From: Sphingobium sp. OAS761
GTDB taxonomy: Bacteria; Pseudomonadota; Alphaproteobacteria; Sphingomonadales; Sphingomonadaceae
Reading direction: 5' to 3'
Assembly (NCBI RefSeq): GCF_024168485.1
Contig: NZ_JALJVY010000008.1
Location: forward strand, 1-64,000
DNA: 64,000 nt
The first letter of the stretch is position 1. The number at the start of each line of letters is the position of its first letter. Both the position numbers and the translations under genes were made by a program. The notes beneath the pieces were generated by a model that saw only the letters and a list, made by a program, of their open reading frames with translations, was not told the origin of the DNA and did not search any database. Below, one piece after another: positions 25,303-33,798 of the stretch.

Positions 25303-26520
25303 TCAGGCAATGGCCAGCCCGTGCTTTTTCGCGCCGAAGCTGATCTTGTCGCCGGGTTTCAGCGTCGCCGCCGGATCGGTGACGACTTCGCCGTTCACGC
25401 GGATCGCGCCCTCCGTCAGCTTGCGGCGCACTTCCTTGTTGGAACTGGCAAAGCCCAGGCCGGTCGTGGCCTGCACCACCGTCAGCCCGTCTGTGCCCAG
25501 GCTGATCGTGGGCAGATTGGCGTCCGCCGCGCCTTCCTCGAACGTCCTGCGCGCGGTCTCGGCAGCGGCGGTCGCCGCCTCGTCGCCATGCGCCATGGCC
25601 GTGGCGGCGCGGGCGAGCTGTTTCTTCGCCTCGTTGATCTCCGCGCCCTCCAGCGCCTCCAGCCTTGCGATCTCGTCAAGCGGCAGGTCGGTAAAGAGAC
25701 GCATGAAGCGGCCCACGTCCGCGTCCTGCGTATTCCGCCAGAACTGCCAATAATCATAAGGCGACAGCGCGTCGGCATTCAGCCAGACGGCACCCTTCGC
25801 GGTCTTGCCCATCTTGCCGCCGTCCGCCGTGGTGATCAGCGGCGATGTCAGGCCGAATACCTGCGTGCCGTCGACCCGACGCGACAATTCGATGCCGTTG
25901 ACGATATTGCCCCACTGATCGGACCCGCCCATCTGGAGCCGGCAATCCACCCGCCGGGACAGCTCCAGAAAGTCATAGGCCTGAAGGATCATGTAGTTGA
26001 ATTCTAGGAAGCTGAGTGACTGCTCGCGGTCGAGCCTCAGCTTTACGCTGTCGAAACTCAGCATCCGGTTGACCGAGAAATGCTGGCCGATGTCGCGCAG
26101 GAAGGGGATATATTCCAGCCTGTCCAGCCAATCGGCATTGTCGACCATGACGGCATCGGTCGGGCCGTCTCCGAACGTCAGGAAACGTTCGAACACGCGC
26201 TTGATGCTGGCGACATTCTCCCGGATCTTCTCCACGGTCATCAACGACCGGGCTTCGTCGCGCAGCGACGGATCGCCGATCTTTCCCGTGCCGCCGCCCA
26301 TCAGAACGATCGGCTTGTGCCCCGCCTGCTGCATCCGCCGCAGCATCATGATCTGCACCAGACTGCCGACATGCAGCGAGGGCGCGGTCGGGTCGAAACC
26401 GATATAACCCGGCACGATCTCCCGCGCGGCAAGGGCGTCGAGCCCCTCCGCGTCGGTCAGTTGGTGGATGTAGCCGCGCGTGTCGAGCAGGCGCAGGAGG
26501 TCGGACTGATGGTTGCTCAT
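25303..26520 (-). CDS. tyrS: Tyrosyl-tRNA synthetase
   Basis: A 405-residue class I aminoacyl-tRNA synthetase. The start at 26520 gives the usual N-terminus ([20 protein letters not shown]). The HIGH-type signature appears in [20 protein letters not shown] and the KMSKS-type loop as [15 protein letters not shown]. The C-terminal S4 domain for tRNA binding reads [20 protein letters not shown]. Its 5' end is divergent from anmK, with 55 bases between the two starts. Confidence 0.97.
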   Translation of the reverse strand: MSNHQSDLLRLLDTRGYIHQLTDAEGLDALAAREIVPGYIGFDPTAPSLHVGSLVQIMMLRRMQQAGHKPIVLMGGGTGKIGDPSLRDEARSLMTVEKIRENVASIKRVFERFLTFGDGPTDAVMVDNADWLDRLEYIPFLRDIGQHFSVNRMLSFDSVKLRLDREQSLSFLEFNYMILQAYDFLELSRRVDCRLQMGGSDQWGNIVNGIELSRRVDGTQVFGLTSPLITTADGGKMGKTAKGAVWLNADALSPYDYWQFWRNTQDADVGRFMRLFTDLPLDEIARLEALEGAEINEAKKQLARAATAMAHGDEAATAAAETARRTFEEGAADANLPTISLGTDGLTVVQATTGLGFASSNKEVRRKLTEGAIRVNGEVVTDPAATLKPGDKISFGAKKHGLAIA

Positions 26521-26575
26521 GGCGCGCGCCTGTAGCATTGGGGCAGCGGCTGTAAAAGAGGCGGAGTTTCGCATC

Positions 26576-27661
26576 ATGTTGGCAATCGGTCTCATGTCCG
26601 GCACCTCGCGCGACGGGATCGACGCGGCGCTCATCGAAACCGATGGCGACCGACGGGTCGAAGCGGTTGCCTTTCATGCCTTGTCTTATGACGATGGGTT
26701 TCGCACGCGGCTCGCCGAAGCCTGCGCGCGTGCGATGGCAATGGCAGCGCCCGGCTTCGAACCGCTGATCGGCGCCGTCGAAACCGAATTGACCGAACGC
26801 CATGTCGACGCGGTTGCCGACCTGCTCGGCCGCAGCGGGCATATCGCTGGTGACGTCGGCGTAATCGGTTTTCACGGCCACACGGTCGCCCACCGGCCCG
26901 AACGCGGCTGGACCTGGCAGATCGGCGACGCGGCTGCACTCGCTGGCGCGTTCGGCATCCCGGTCGTGGGCGACCTGCGCGGCGCCGACGTCATTGCGGG
27001 CGGGCAGGGCGCGCCGCTTCTGCCGGTCTATCACCGCGCGCTGGCCGTGGACCTGCCCAAGCCCGCAGCGGTACTGAACCTGGGCGGCGTCGCCAATATC
27101 ACCTTCATCGGATCGGACGGTACGCTGATAGCCTTCGACACCGGCATGGCGAGCGGGCTCATCGACAACTGGATGTGGACGCATGGCGGACTGGCCTTTG
27201 ACGAAGGGGGGGCGACGGCGGCGCGGGGGCGCCCGGACGAAGGGCGGCTGGCAACGATGATGGCTGATCCCTGGTTTGCCGCCCCTCCGCCCAAGAGCAT
27301 CGACCGCGAGGCTTTCTCGATTGCGGCGACACAGGGCATGTCGCTGGAGGATGGCGCCGCGACGCTAACCGCTTTTACCGCCGCCGCCGTCGCGCGCGCC
27401 ATCGACCATCTGCCGGAACGACCGACGCACATCCATGTCGCAGGTGGCGGACGGCATAACGCTGCGCTGATGGCGATGATCGCGGAGCGGACGGGTTTGG
27501 CGGTCGAGCCCGTCGACGGACTGGGCTGGAACGGCGACGCCATCGAGGCGCAGGGTTTCGCCTATATGGCCGTGCGGCACCTGAACGGATTGCCGATCAG
27601 CTTCCCCGGCACGACCGGCGTTCCGGCGCCGATGACGGGCGGGGTGTTGTTCCGGGCCTGA
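26576..27661 (+). CDS. anmK: Anhydro-N-acetylmuramic acid kinase
   Basis: A 361-residue sugar kinase that converts 1,6-anhydroMurNAc from recycled peptidoglycan into MurNAc-6-phosphate. The ATP-binding loop at the N-terminus reads [29 protein letters not shown] and [20 protein letters not shown] follow with the catalytic Asp, then [12 protein letters not shown] and [12 protein letters not shown] for nucleotide binding. The ATG at 26576 matches the family start. It is divergent from tyrS, an arrangement common in proteobacteria. Confidence 0.96.
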   Translation: MLAIGLMSGTSRDGIDAALIETDGDRRVEAVAFHALSYDDGFRTRLAEACARAMAMAAPGFEPLIGAVETELTERHVDAVADLLGRSGHIAGDVGVIGFHGHTVAHRPERGWTWQIGDAAALAGAFGIPVVGDLRGADVIAGGQGAPLLPVYHRALAVDLPKPAAVLNLGGVANITFIGSDGTLIAFDTGMASGLIDNWMWTHGGLAFDEGGATAARGRPDEGRLATMMADPWFAAPPPKSIDREAFSIAATQGMSLEDGAATLTAFTAAAVARAIDHLPERPTHIHVAGGGRHNAALMAMIAERTGLAVEPVDGLGWNGDAIEAQGFAYMAVRHLNGLPISFPGTTGVPAPMTGGVLFRA

Positions 27662-27686
27662 CGGTCCGCCGCTGGCAGCCCGATTC

Positions 27687-27729
27687 TGACATTCAATATG
27701 GTTCGAGGCCAAGTCTCGCTCGAATGTCA
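27687..27729. terminator. Hairpin between convergent anmK and the CoxE-like gene
   Basis: TGACATTC (27687-27694) and GAATGTCA (27722-27729) are perfect inverted copies, and the match continues outward as CGATT / AATCG after a 3-base gap. It lies between two convergent genes and could end transcription in both directions. The loop is long (27 bases) and the flanking T runs are short, so it may instead be a repeat element. Confidence 0.45.
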
Positions 27730-27740
27730 AAATCAATCGA

Positions 27741-28916
27741 CTAACGCTTGCGCGTCAGTTCGCGCATGGCGTCGTCCAGCCCCTCGATCGTCAGCGGATA
27801 CATGCGGTCGTTGATCAACTGGCGGATGATGCCGGTCGACTGGCTGTATCCCCAATGCGCCTCCGGCGAAGGGTTTAGCCACACCGTCGCGGGATAGGTA
27901 TGGGTCATGCGCTCAAGCCAGACGGCGCCCGCTTCCTCGTTCATATGTTCGACCGATCCGCCCGGGTGACTGATCTCATAGGGACTCATCGATGCGTCAC
28001 CGACGAAGATCACCTTGTAATCGTGGCCATATTTATGGAGTATGTCCCAAGTGGGCATGCGTTCCGAAAATCGGCGGCGATTGTCCTTCCATACGCCTTC
28101 GTACAGGCAGTTGTGGAAATAGAAGAACTCCATATTCTTGAATTCGGTCGTGGCTGCGGAAAACAGTTCCTCGCATAGCTGGATGAACGGGTCCATGGAT
28201 CCGCCTACGTCCAGGAACAGCAGCAGCTTGACCGCGTTGTGCCGTTCGGGTCGCATCCTGATGTCCAGCCAGCCCTGACGTGCCGTGCCGCGAATCGTCT
28301 CGTCCAGGTCCAGTTCGTCGGCCGCACCCTCCCGCGCGAAGCGGCGCAGGCGACGCAGCGCAACCTTGATATTGCGGGTGCCCAGTTCCCTGGCATTGTC
28401 CAGATTGGCGAATTCGCGCTTTTCCCATACCTTGATCGCGCGCTTGTGGCGGCTTTCCCCGCCGATCCGCACCCCTTCGGGATTGTAGCCGCCATGGCCG
28501 AAAGGCGAAGTGCCGCCCGTGCCGATCCATTTGTTGCCGCCCTGATGCCGGCCCTGCTGTTCCTCCAGCCGCTTCTTCAGCGTCTCCATGATTTCGTCCC
28601 AGTCGCCGAGTGACTTGATCTTCTCCATTTCCTCGGCGCTCAGGAATTTTTCGGCGACCAGGCGCAGCCATTCTTCCGGAATTTCCGCTTCCACGCCCTC
28701 GCTGTCGAGAACGCCCTTGAAGACCTTGGCAAAGACCTGATCGAACCGGTCCAGCAGCGCTTCGTCCTTCACGTAGGTTGCACGGGCGAGATAGTAGAAA
28801 TCCTCCGGCCGTCGATCGATGGCGTCGCGGTCCAGCGCCTCCAACAGCAGCAGATGTTCCTTGATGCTGGCGGGAATGCCGGCGGCACGCAGGGCGTCGA
28901 GAAAGTTGAGCAGCAT
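27741..28916 (-). CDS. CoxE-like protein with von Willebrand factor A domain
   Basis: A 391-residue protein. The N-terminal half is helical (LLNFLDALRAAGIPASIKEH, LLRLVAEKF-like) and the C-terminal half is a VWA domain with a metal site in LLFLDVGGSMDPFIQ, where Gly replaces the first Ser of the usual DxSxS, and later VIFVGDASMSPYEI. CoxE/YehP-type proteins work with MoxR AAA+ ATPases as chaperones for metal-enzyme or membrane-protein assembly. The probable partner MoxR gene is 4 kb away at 32881-33732 on the same strand. Confidence 0.85.
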   Translation of the reverse strand: MLLNFLDALRAAGIPASIKEHLLLLEALDRDAIDRRPEDFYYLARATYVKDEALLDRFDQVFAKVFKGVLDSEGVEAEIPEEWLRLVAEKFLSAEEMEKIKSLGDWDEIMETLKKRLEEQQGRHQGGNKWIGTGGTSPFGHGGYNPEGVRIGGESRHKRAIKVWEKREFANLDNARELGTRNIKVALRRLRRFAREGAADELDLDETIRGTARQGWLDIRMRPERHNAVKLLLFLDVGGSMDPFIQLCEELFSAATTEFKNMEFFYFHNCLYEGVWKDNRRRFSERMPTWDILHKYGHDYKVIFVGDASMSPYEISHPGGSVEHMNEEAGAVWLERMTHTYPATVWLNPSPEAHWGYSQSTGIIRQLINDRMYPLTIEGLDDAMRELTRKR

Positions 28917-29040
28917 GATTTGCTCTTTCTCGGGCAGCGCGGGCGTCGACGCAAGGCCGACGGCACTACTGCTCGCAAAATCTTAATTGTTGCGTTGCAT
29001 GGTTAATTCCGCACTATCCCGTCGGGGGAAAATCGGGGCG

Positions 29041-30426
29041 ATGCGCTTGGAAAATCAAGATTTGATGGCTGATCTGGGTGAACGGTCCGGCGACATTGCC
29101 TTGCAATGCAGCGAAACGGCCGGATATCTTGCTCGCCTGAACAGGCGGATCCAGCAGGATTCTCACAGCCTTTCGCAACTGCAATCGAACATGGCAAGGC
29201 TGGTCGACAGGCAAGCGGAAAGCATGACGGCGGCGCGCGAACTCAGCGTCACCGCCGGTCGCGCCGGCGAAGTCATTGCCGACGGACACAAGACCATAGG
29301 GGTGTCGCTGGAACAGGTAGCCGGATTGGTCGAGCATGTGATTGGCCTTGAAGGCGAATTGCGCCATTTCCTTTCGATGATCGAAGCCGTGGGCGATGTG
29401 TCTGGCCAGCTGGCGGCGATCGCGCGCCAGACGCGCCTTCTGGGCATCAACGCCGCGATCGAAGCCGCGCGGGGCGGCGCCGCGACCCAGGGCTTTGCCG
29501 TGGTCGCGGATGAAATCCGCCGTCTGGCCGAACAGGCTGGCGAATCCGCCACCTCCGTGGGCGATGATCTGGGCCGTCTGGACCAGGATGCGCGCCGGCT
29601 GATCGGCGGGATGGAAGCCAATATCCTGCGCGGACGGGATGTCGGCACGCGGATCGATGCCCTGCGTCGTGCGCTGACCGACATGGCCGGCATGATGACT
29701 CAGTTCGGCGACCGTTCCGACACTATCGTCACCTGTATCCAGCAGGCCGAAGGCGATGTCGGCGCGTTGCGCGAAAATCTGACGCGTTTCAGCCAACGCG
29801 CGGCCGAGAGCGCGGTTCGCGTGGAGTCTGCCCGGGGTCAGCTGGACGGGCTTGAGGGCATGGCCAACGACATGCTGAACCGCGCGGCCCATGGCGGTGG
29901 CCACACGCGTAACAGTCGCTATATCGCGCTGGCGGAAGAGGGCGCGGACGAGGTTGCGCGGCTGGTCGAAGGCGCGCTGGCAGACGGGACGCTCGCCCTT
30001 GAGGCGCTGTTCGATACTGCATATCGGCCGATCGCGGGGTCCGATCCCATACAATATGAGAATGGCTTTACCGCTTTCGCCGATGCTCGCCTACGTCCGC
30101 TGCTCGACCGAAGAACCATGGAGGACGCTGCCATCGTCGGCTGCTGCCTCGTGGACATGAACGGCTATCTGCCCACGCATATCAGCGCGCGCAGCCGAAC
30201 GCAGAGGTCGGGCGAGCGTGAATGGAACATGGAACATGCCCGCAACCGGCAGATATTCATGGACAGCCAGACCCGTCGCGCGCTGGACGAGGAGGGGGAC
30301 TTCTTCCTGTTCACCTATCGGCAGGACCTGGGGGAGGGGCGCTATCGCGCCTTGCGCAGCGTATTCATGCCGCTTGTTTTCGGCGGGCGACGCTGGGGCG
30401 TCTATGAGGTCGGCTACCTGATCTGA
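29041..30426 (+). CDS. Cytoplasmic methyl-accepting chemotaxis-type signalling protein
   Basis: A 461-residue soluble receptor with no membrane helix. The coiled-coil signalling domain (about residues 1-280) has its hairpin tip at LAAIARQTRLLGINAAIEAA with GFAVVADEIRRLAEQAGES, the sequence that contacts CheA and CheW. The last 150 residues form a separate domain (FDTAYRPIAGSDPIQYENGF, CLVDMNGYLPTHIS, LFTYRQDLGEGRYRALRSVF) of the kind often found on cytoplasmic receptors, possibly PAS-like. I chose the ATG at 29041 because GGGG precedes it; an earlier ATG at 28999 is possible. No chemotaxis operon is nearby, so it acts with proteins encoded elsewhere. Confidence 0.8.
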   Translation: MRLENQDLMADLGERSGDIALQCSETAGYLARLNRRIQQDSHSLSQLQSNMARLVDRQAESMTAARELSVTAGRAGEVIADGHKTIGVSLEQVAGLVEHVIGLEGELRHFLSMIEAVGDVSGQLAAIARQTRLLGINAAIEAARGGAATQGFAVVADEIRRLAEQAGESATSVGDDLGRLDQDARRLIGGMEANILRGRDVGTRIDALRRALTDMAGMMTQFGDRSDTIVTCIQQAEGDVGALRENLTRFSQRAAESAVRVESARGQLDGLEGMANDMLNRAAHGGGHTRNSRYIALAEEGADEVARLVEGALADGTLALEALFDTAYRPIAGSDPIQYENGFTAFADARLRPLLDRRTMEDAAIVGCCLVDMNGYLPTHISARSRTQRSGEREWNMEHARNRQIFMDSQTRRALDEEGDFFLFTYRQDLGEGRYRALRSVFMPLVFGGRRWGVYEVGYLI

Positions 30427-31271
30427 TCCGTCCGGCGGATGCCATGGATCAGGGAAACGAGCACGAAGCTGATGATCATCAGCAGATACCAGCTGCCCAG
30501 CTTGGAGACGGAGACCATGTGCCAGCCCTCACGCTGGTCGGGGTAGGTCCAGGCACGAGCGAAGGTGCCGATATTTTCCGCCATCCAGATGAACGATGCC
30601 ACCAGGAAGAAGCCGACGAGCAATGGCATGCGACGCGAAGTGCGCCATGGCGTGAAGTGGACGGAGCATCGACCGAACAGCAGGATCGCTGCCAGGAACA
30701 GCACGTGGCGCATGTCGGGCAACCAGTGATGGGCAAAGAAGTTGATATAGATGGCCGCTGCCAGCAGCGCGGTCGCCGCGATCGGCGGATAATGGCTGAA
30801 ACGGAAATCGAAGATCCGCCACACGCGCGCGATATAGCTGCCGACCGCCGCATACATGAAACCGGAAAATAGCGGGACGGCGCCGATATGGAGCATGCTC
30901 GGTCCCGGATAGATCCACGAACCGGCCTGTGTCTTGAACAATTCCATGATCGTGCCGACGATGTGGAAGGCGAGGATGACGACGGCTTCCCGCAGGGTTT
31001 CGAGACGCAAGGCGAGCATTGCGATCTGTATGCCCAGGGCGGCCAGCGTCAGGAAGTCGTAACGATGGATCGGCGCGTGGGTCGGGTAAAGGAAATGGGT
31101 GCCCAGCAGTAGGGCCAGCATCAGTCCGCCGAACAGGCAGGCCCAGCCCTGCTTGAAACCGAACAGCAGGAACTCGAAAACCCAGGCCCTGGGGCCTGGT
31201 GCGATGTCCAGTCGTTCCAGCCGAGCGCGGATACGCCCGAAACGGGTTGCACCGGTATCGACCTCAGCCAT
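30414..31271 (-). CDS. DUF817-family integral membrane protein
   Basis: A 285-residue protein with about eight hydrophobic helices and motifs I associate with DUF817 (YoaT-like): WVFEFLLFGFKQGWACLFGG, ELFKTQAGSWIYPG, HIGAVPLFSGFMYAAVGSYI and SFIWMAENIGTFARAWTYP. The function of the family is not known. It overlaps the end of the chemoreceptor gene by 13 bases in convergent orientation. A secreted protein gene lies 24 bases upstream on the same strand. Confidence 0.85.
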   Translation of the reverse strand: MAEVDTGATRFGRIRARLERLDIAPGPRAWVFEFLLFGFKQGWACLFGGLMLALLLGTHFLYPTHAPIHRYDFLTLAALGIQIAMLALRLETLREAVVILAFHIVGTIMELFKTQAGSWIYPGPSMLHIGAVPLFSGFMYAAVGSYIARVWRIFDFRFSHYPPIAATALLAAAIYINFFAHHWLPDMRHVLFLAAILLFGRCSVHFTPWRTSRRMPLLVGFFLVASFIWMAENIGTFARAWTYPDQREGWHMVSVSKLGSWYLLMIISFVLVSLIHGIRRTDQIR

Positions 31272-31295
31272 GCTAGTCGCCGGTCGCCGGCAGGC

Positions 31296-32342
31296 TCAGT
31301 GCGCTGTCGCCGCCAGTCGGCTGATCGTCATGGCCCCTTCGGCGGTGTAGGCTGCGCTGGCCTGCGCCCGTGCCGTCTGTGGGTCCTTTCCGTCCAGGAT
31401 CGCAGCGATCTGGCGCGGGCTGGGCACCTGATCATATACGCCGTACAGATCGGTCCGGCCGACCATATGGATCGACAGCCGATAGCCCGACCGATTCGCC
31501 GACCGGTCGAATGCCAACAGGGTGCCGCTGTCGTCCACCGGCACGATGATCGGACCATCGGGCTGCCCGGCCCGCTGAAGCATGTCATAGCGCCCCTCGG
31601 CCGTTGTCACCGTGCCGCGGACGCACAGCGTGTCCTGGCCGTCGCGCGGGATGCGGATGTCGGCATCTACCGCACGATCGTCCTCGCCCGATCGGGTCAA
31701 CCGCGCGTCGCCGGACGCGGCGGCCGGGCATGCCCCGAAACTGGTCGTCGTGACAGGTTGCAGCGAAGCCGGATCGTCGAAAGCGAGACCGTTCAGCATC
31801 CCGTCCAGCCCCGCGACCACATCCGTGCGGCGCTCCGTCGGGCCGGTCACGCGGATCTTCACGATCCAGCGGCCCGCATGAACAAAGCCCGCCGCAGTCG
31901 TCAGCGCACCATCCGCGGCATCGTCATAGACGGCACGGATCGCCGCGCCGGCCCGTCCGCCGGCCGCGACGCTGGCATAGGCCGTGCGCCGGGTCTTCGC
32001 GCCGAACCTCTCCATGACCGCCTTGTCGGTCATATAGGCCGCGAGCGATGCATCGGCATAGGTTGGCATATAGACGTACAGCGTCGCCTGAATGGCGCCG
32101 TCATCGGACAGATATTGTGCATAATTGTCGATTGCGCGACCGCCGTTCGATGCTTCGCCGCTGCGGCTGAGCGACAGGCCGGCAACCGTCTGTGGCAAAG
32201 CTACGCCAGCCGCCGGGGCACGGATCGCGGTTTCGGTCGGCATCCATGCACCGGCTTCGTCATCGGCGCTGGCCATCGACGGCAGCATGGCAAGACCAAG
32301 AACGGCCGACCACAGGAACAACAGGCGCTTTGGCTTGGGCAT
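31296..32342 (-). CDS. Secreted hypothetical protein
   Basis: A 348-residue protein with a clear signal peptide (PKPKRLLFLWSAVLGLAML then PSMASA). The mature part has many beta-prone segments and a pair of cysteines (FGACPAA and DTLCVRG). I do not recognise a domain. The ATG at 32342 is chosen because GGAGAGAGG lies just before it; a GTG at 32354 is in frame. It is followed 24 bases later by the DUF817 gene and probably shares its mRNA. Confidence 0.65.
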   Translation of the reverse strand: MPKPKRLLFLWSAVLGLAMLPSMASADDEAGAWMPTETAIRAPAAGVALPQTVAGLSLSRSGEASNGGRAIDNYAQYLSDDGAIQATLYVYMPTYADASLAAYMTDKAVMERFGAKTRRTAYASVAAGGRAGAAIRAVYDDAADGALTTAAGFVHAGRWIVKIRVTGPTERRTDVVAGLDGMLNGLAFDDPASLQPVTTTSFGACPAAASGDARLTRSGEDDRAVDADIRIPRDGQDTLCVRGTVTTAEGRYDMLQRAGQPDGPIIVPVDDSGTLLAFDRSANRSGYRLSIHMVGRTDLYGVYDQVPSPRQIAAILDGKDPQTARAQASAAYTAEGAMTISRLAATAH

Positions 32343-32429
32343 GCCTCTCTCCACATCCAGACCGTCTTGGCGCGGCCTTGAACTATCGGAGAAACGCTAC
32401 ATGGAATGCGGGGCCGCGCAAGCGCCTTT

Positions 32430-32843
32430 TCAGGCGACAGGCGGAATTTGCGCCGGATAGTGCGGCAGGTCGGGGTCATGACAGGCCCATGATGGCGCGG
32501 CCCGGGTCCAGATGACCGCCTGCGGGCCGATCAGCGACGGATCGTCCAGTGCACCCGCCCGGATGAAGGTCAGGTGCGGGCGCGATTCGGCGAGGCTGAA
32601 CAGTGGAGTGCCGCAGGCGGGGCAAAAGCCGCGCTTCATTGCGTTGCCGCTGTCGGCGACGCTGTCGTGCCAGCGCACCTCGCCCGTCGTCGCGACCTTG
32701 TCGGTCGCGAAGCAGACATTGACCGTCCCCGATCCTCCGCCCAGATATTGGCAAAGGCGACACCAGCATTGCCGCGCGGCCATGGGCTCCGCGTCGATCG
32801 AGATGCGCACCGCGCCGCACAGGCATCCGGCTTCATGGGTCAT
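32430..32843 (-). CDS. GFA-family zinc protein (glutathione-dependent formaldehyde-activating fold)
   Basis: A 137-residue protein with the Mss4-like zinc fold: GCLCGAVRISI, CWCRLCQYLGGGSG and GFCPACGTPLFS provide the CxC, CxxC and CxxC ligand sets. Most GFA-family proteins have no proven enzymatic role; the name comes from one member reported to speed glutathione adduct formation with formaldehyde. It is 37 bases downstream of moxR on the same strand. Fold certain, function open. Confidence 0.88.
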   Translation of the reverse strand: MTHEAGCLCGAVRISIDAEPMAARQCWCRLCQYLGGGSGTVNVCFATDKVATTGEVRWHDSVADSGNAMKRGFCPACGTPLFSLAESRPHLTFIRAGALDDPSLIGPQAVIWTRAAPSWACHDPDLPHYPAQIPPVA

Positions 32844-32880
32844 CGGGGAAACTCCTTGCGCAATCCCTTGTCCGGGAACT

Positions 32881-33732
32881 TTACCGCCCTTGCCGCCGCG
32901 CCATGAAGGCCAGGCGTTCGAACATCATGATATCCTGCTCATTCTTGAGCAGTGCGCCGTGCAGCGGAGGGATCGCCTTGGTCGGATCGCTGTTCTGGAG
33001 AATGTCGAGCGGCATGTCTTCGTTCAGCAGCAGCTTCAGCCAGTCGAGCAATTCGCTGGTCGAAGGCTTTTTCTTCAGCCCCGGCACCTCGCGTATGTCG
33101 TAGAAAATCTCCATCGCGCGCGACACCAGTATCTTCTGGATGCCGGGGAAATGCACCTCGACGATCCGCTCCATCGTCTCGCGGTCGGGAAACTTGATAT
33201 AGTGGAAGAAACAGCGGCGCAGGAAGGCGTCGGGCAGTTCCTTCTCGTTGTTGGAGGTGATGACCACGACCGGCCGGTCCGCCGCTGCGACCGTTTCTCC
33301 AGTCTCGTAGACATGGAAGGCCATGCGGTCGAGTTCCTGGAGCAGGTCGTTGGGAAATTCTATGTCAGCCTTGTCGATCTCGTCGATCAGCAGCACGGGC
33401 AGCTTCGGGCTGGTGAACGCCTCCCACAGCTTGCCCTTGCGGATATAGTTTGAAATATCGTGCACGCGCGGGTCGCCCAGTTGCCCGTCGCGCAGGCGGG
33501 CCACGGCGTCATATTCGTAAAGGCCCTGATGCGCCTTGGTCGTGGACTTGACGTTCCATTCGATCAGCGGCGCATCCAGCGCCTTGGCGATTTCCTGCGC
33601 CAGAACGGTCTTGCCGGTGCCTGGCTCTCCCTTCACCAGCAGGGGGCGGCGCAGCAGGACGGCGGCGTTGACAGCGACCTTCAGGTCATCGGTGGCGACG
33701 TAATCCCGGGTGCCTTCGAAGCGCATATGCAT
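32881..33732 (-). CDS. MoxR-family AAA+ ATPase
   Basis: A 283-residue AAA+ protein. Walker A reads LLVKGEPGTGKTVLAQEIA, Walker B VLLIDEIDKADIEFPNDLLQ, sensor 1 VVVITSNNEKELPDAFLRRC, and the C-terminal lid domain follows. MoxR ATPases act as chaperones together with VWA proteins in the assembly of enzyme complexes. The CoxE-like VWA gene at 27741-28916 is the likely partner, although four genes lie between them. The start may be the ATG at 33732 or 33726. Confidence 0.92.
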   Translation of the reverse strand: MHMRFEGTRDYVATDDLKVAVNAAVLLRRPLLVKGEPGTGKTVLAQEIAKALDAPLIEWNVKSTTKAHQGLYEYDAVARLRDGQLGDPRVHDISNYIRKGKLWEAFTSPKLPVLLIDEIDKADIEFPNDLLQELDRMAFHVYETGETVAAADRPVVVITSNNEKELPDAFLRRCFFHYIKFPDRETMERIVEVHFPGIQKILVSRAMEIFYDIREVPGLKKKPSTSELLDWLKLLLNEDMPLDILQNSDPTKAIPPLHGALLKNEQDIMMFERLAFMARRQGR

Positions 33733-33798
33733 TCCATCCGTTGCTGCAATGCCGGACGGTTAGGCAATAAGCGGTTGCGGCGCAACCGGGGGAACCGC

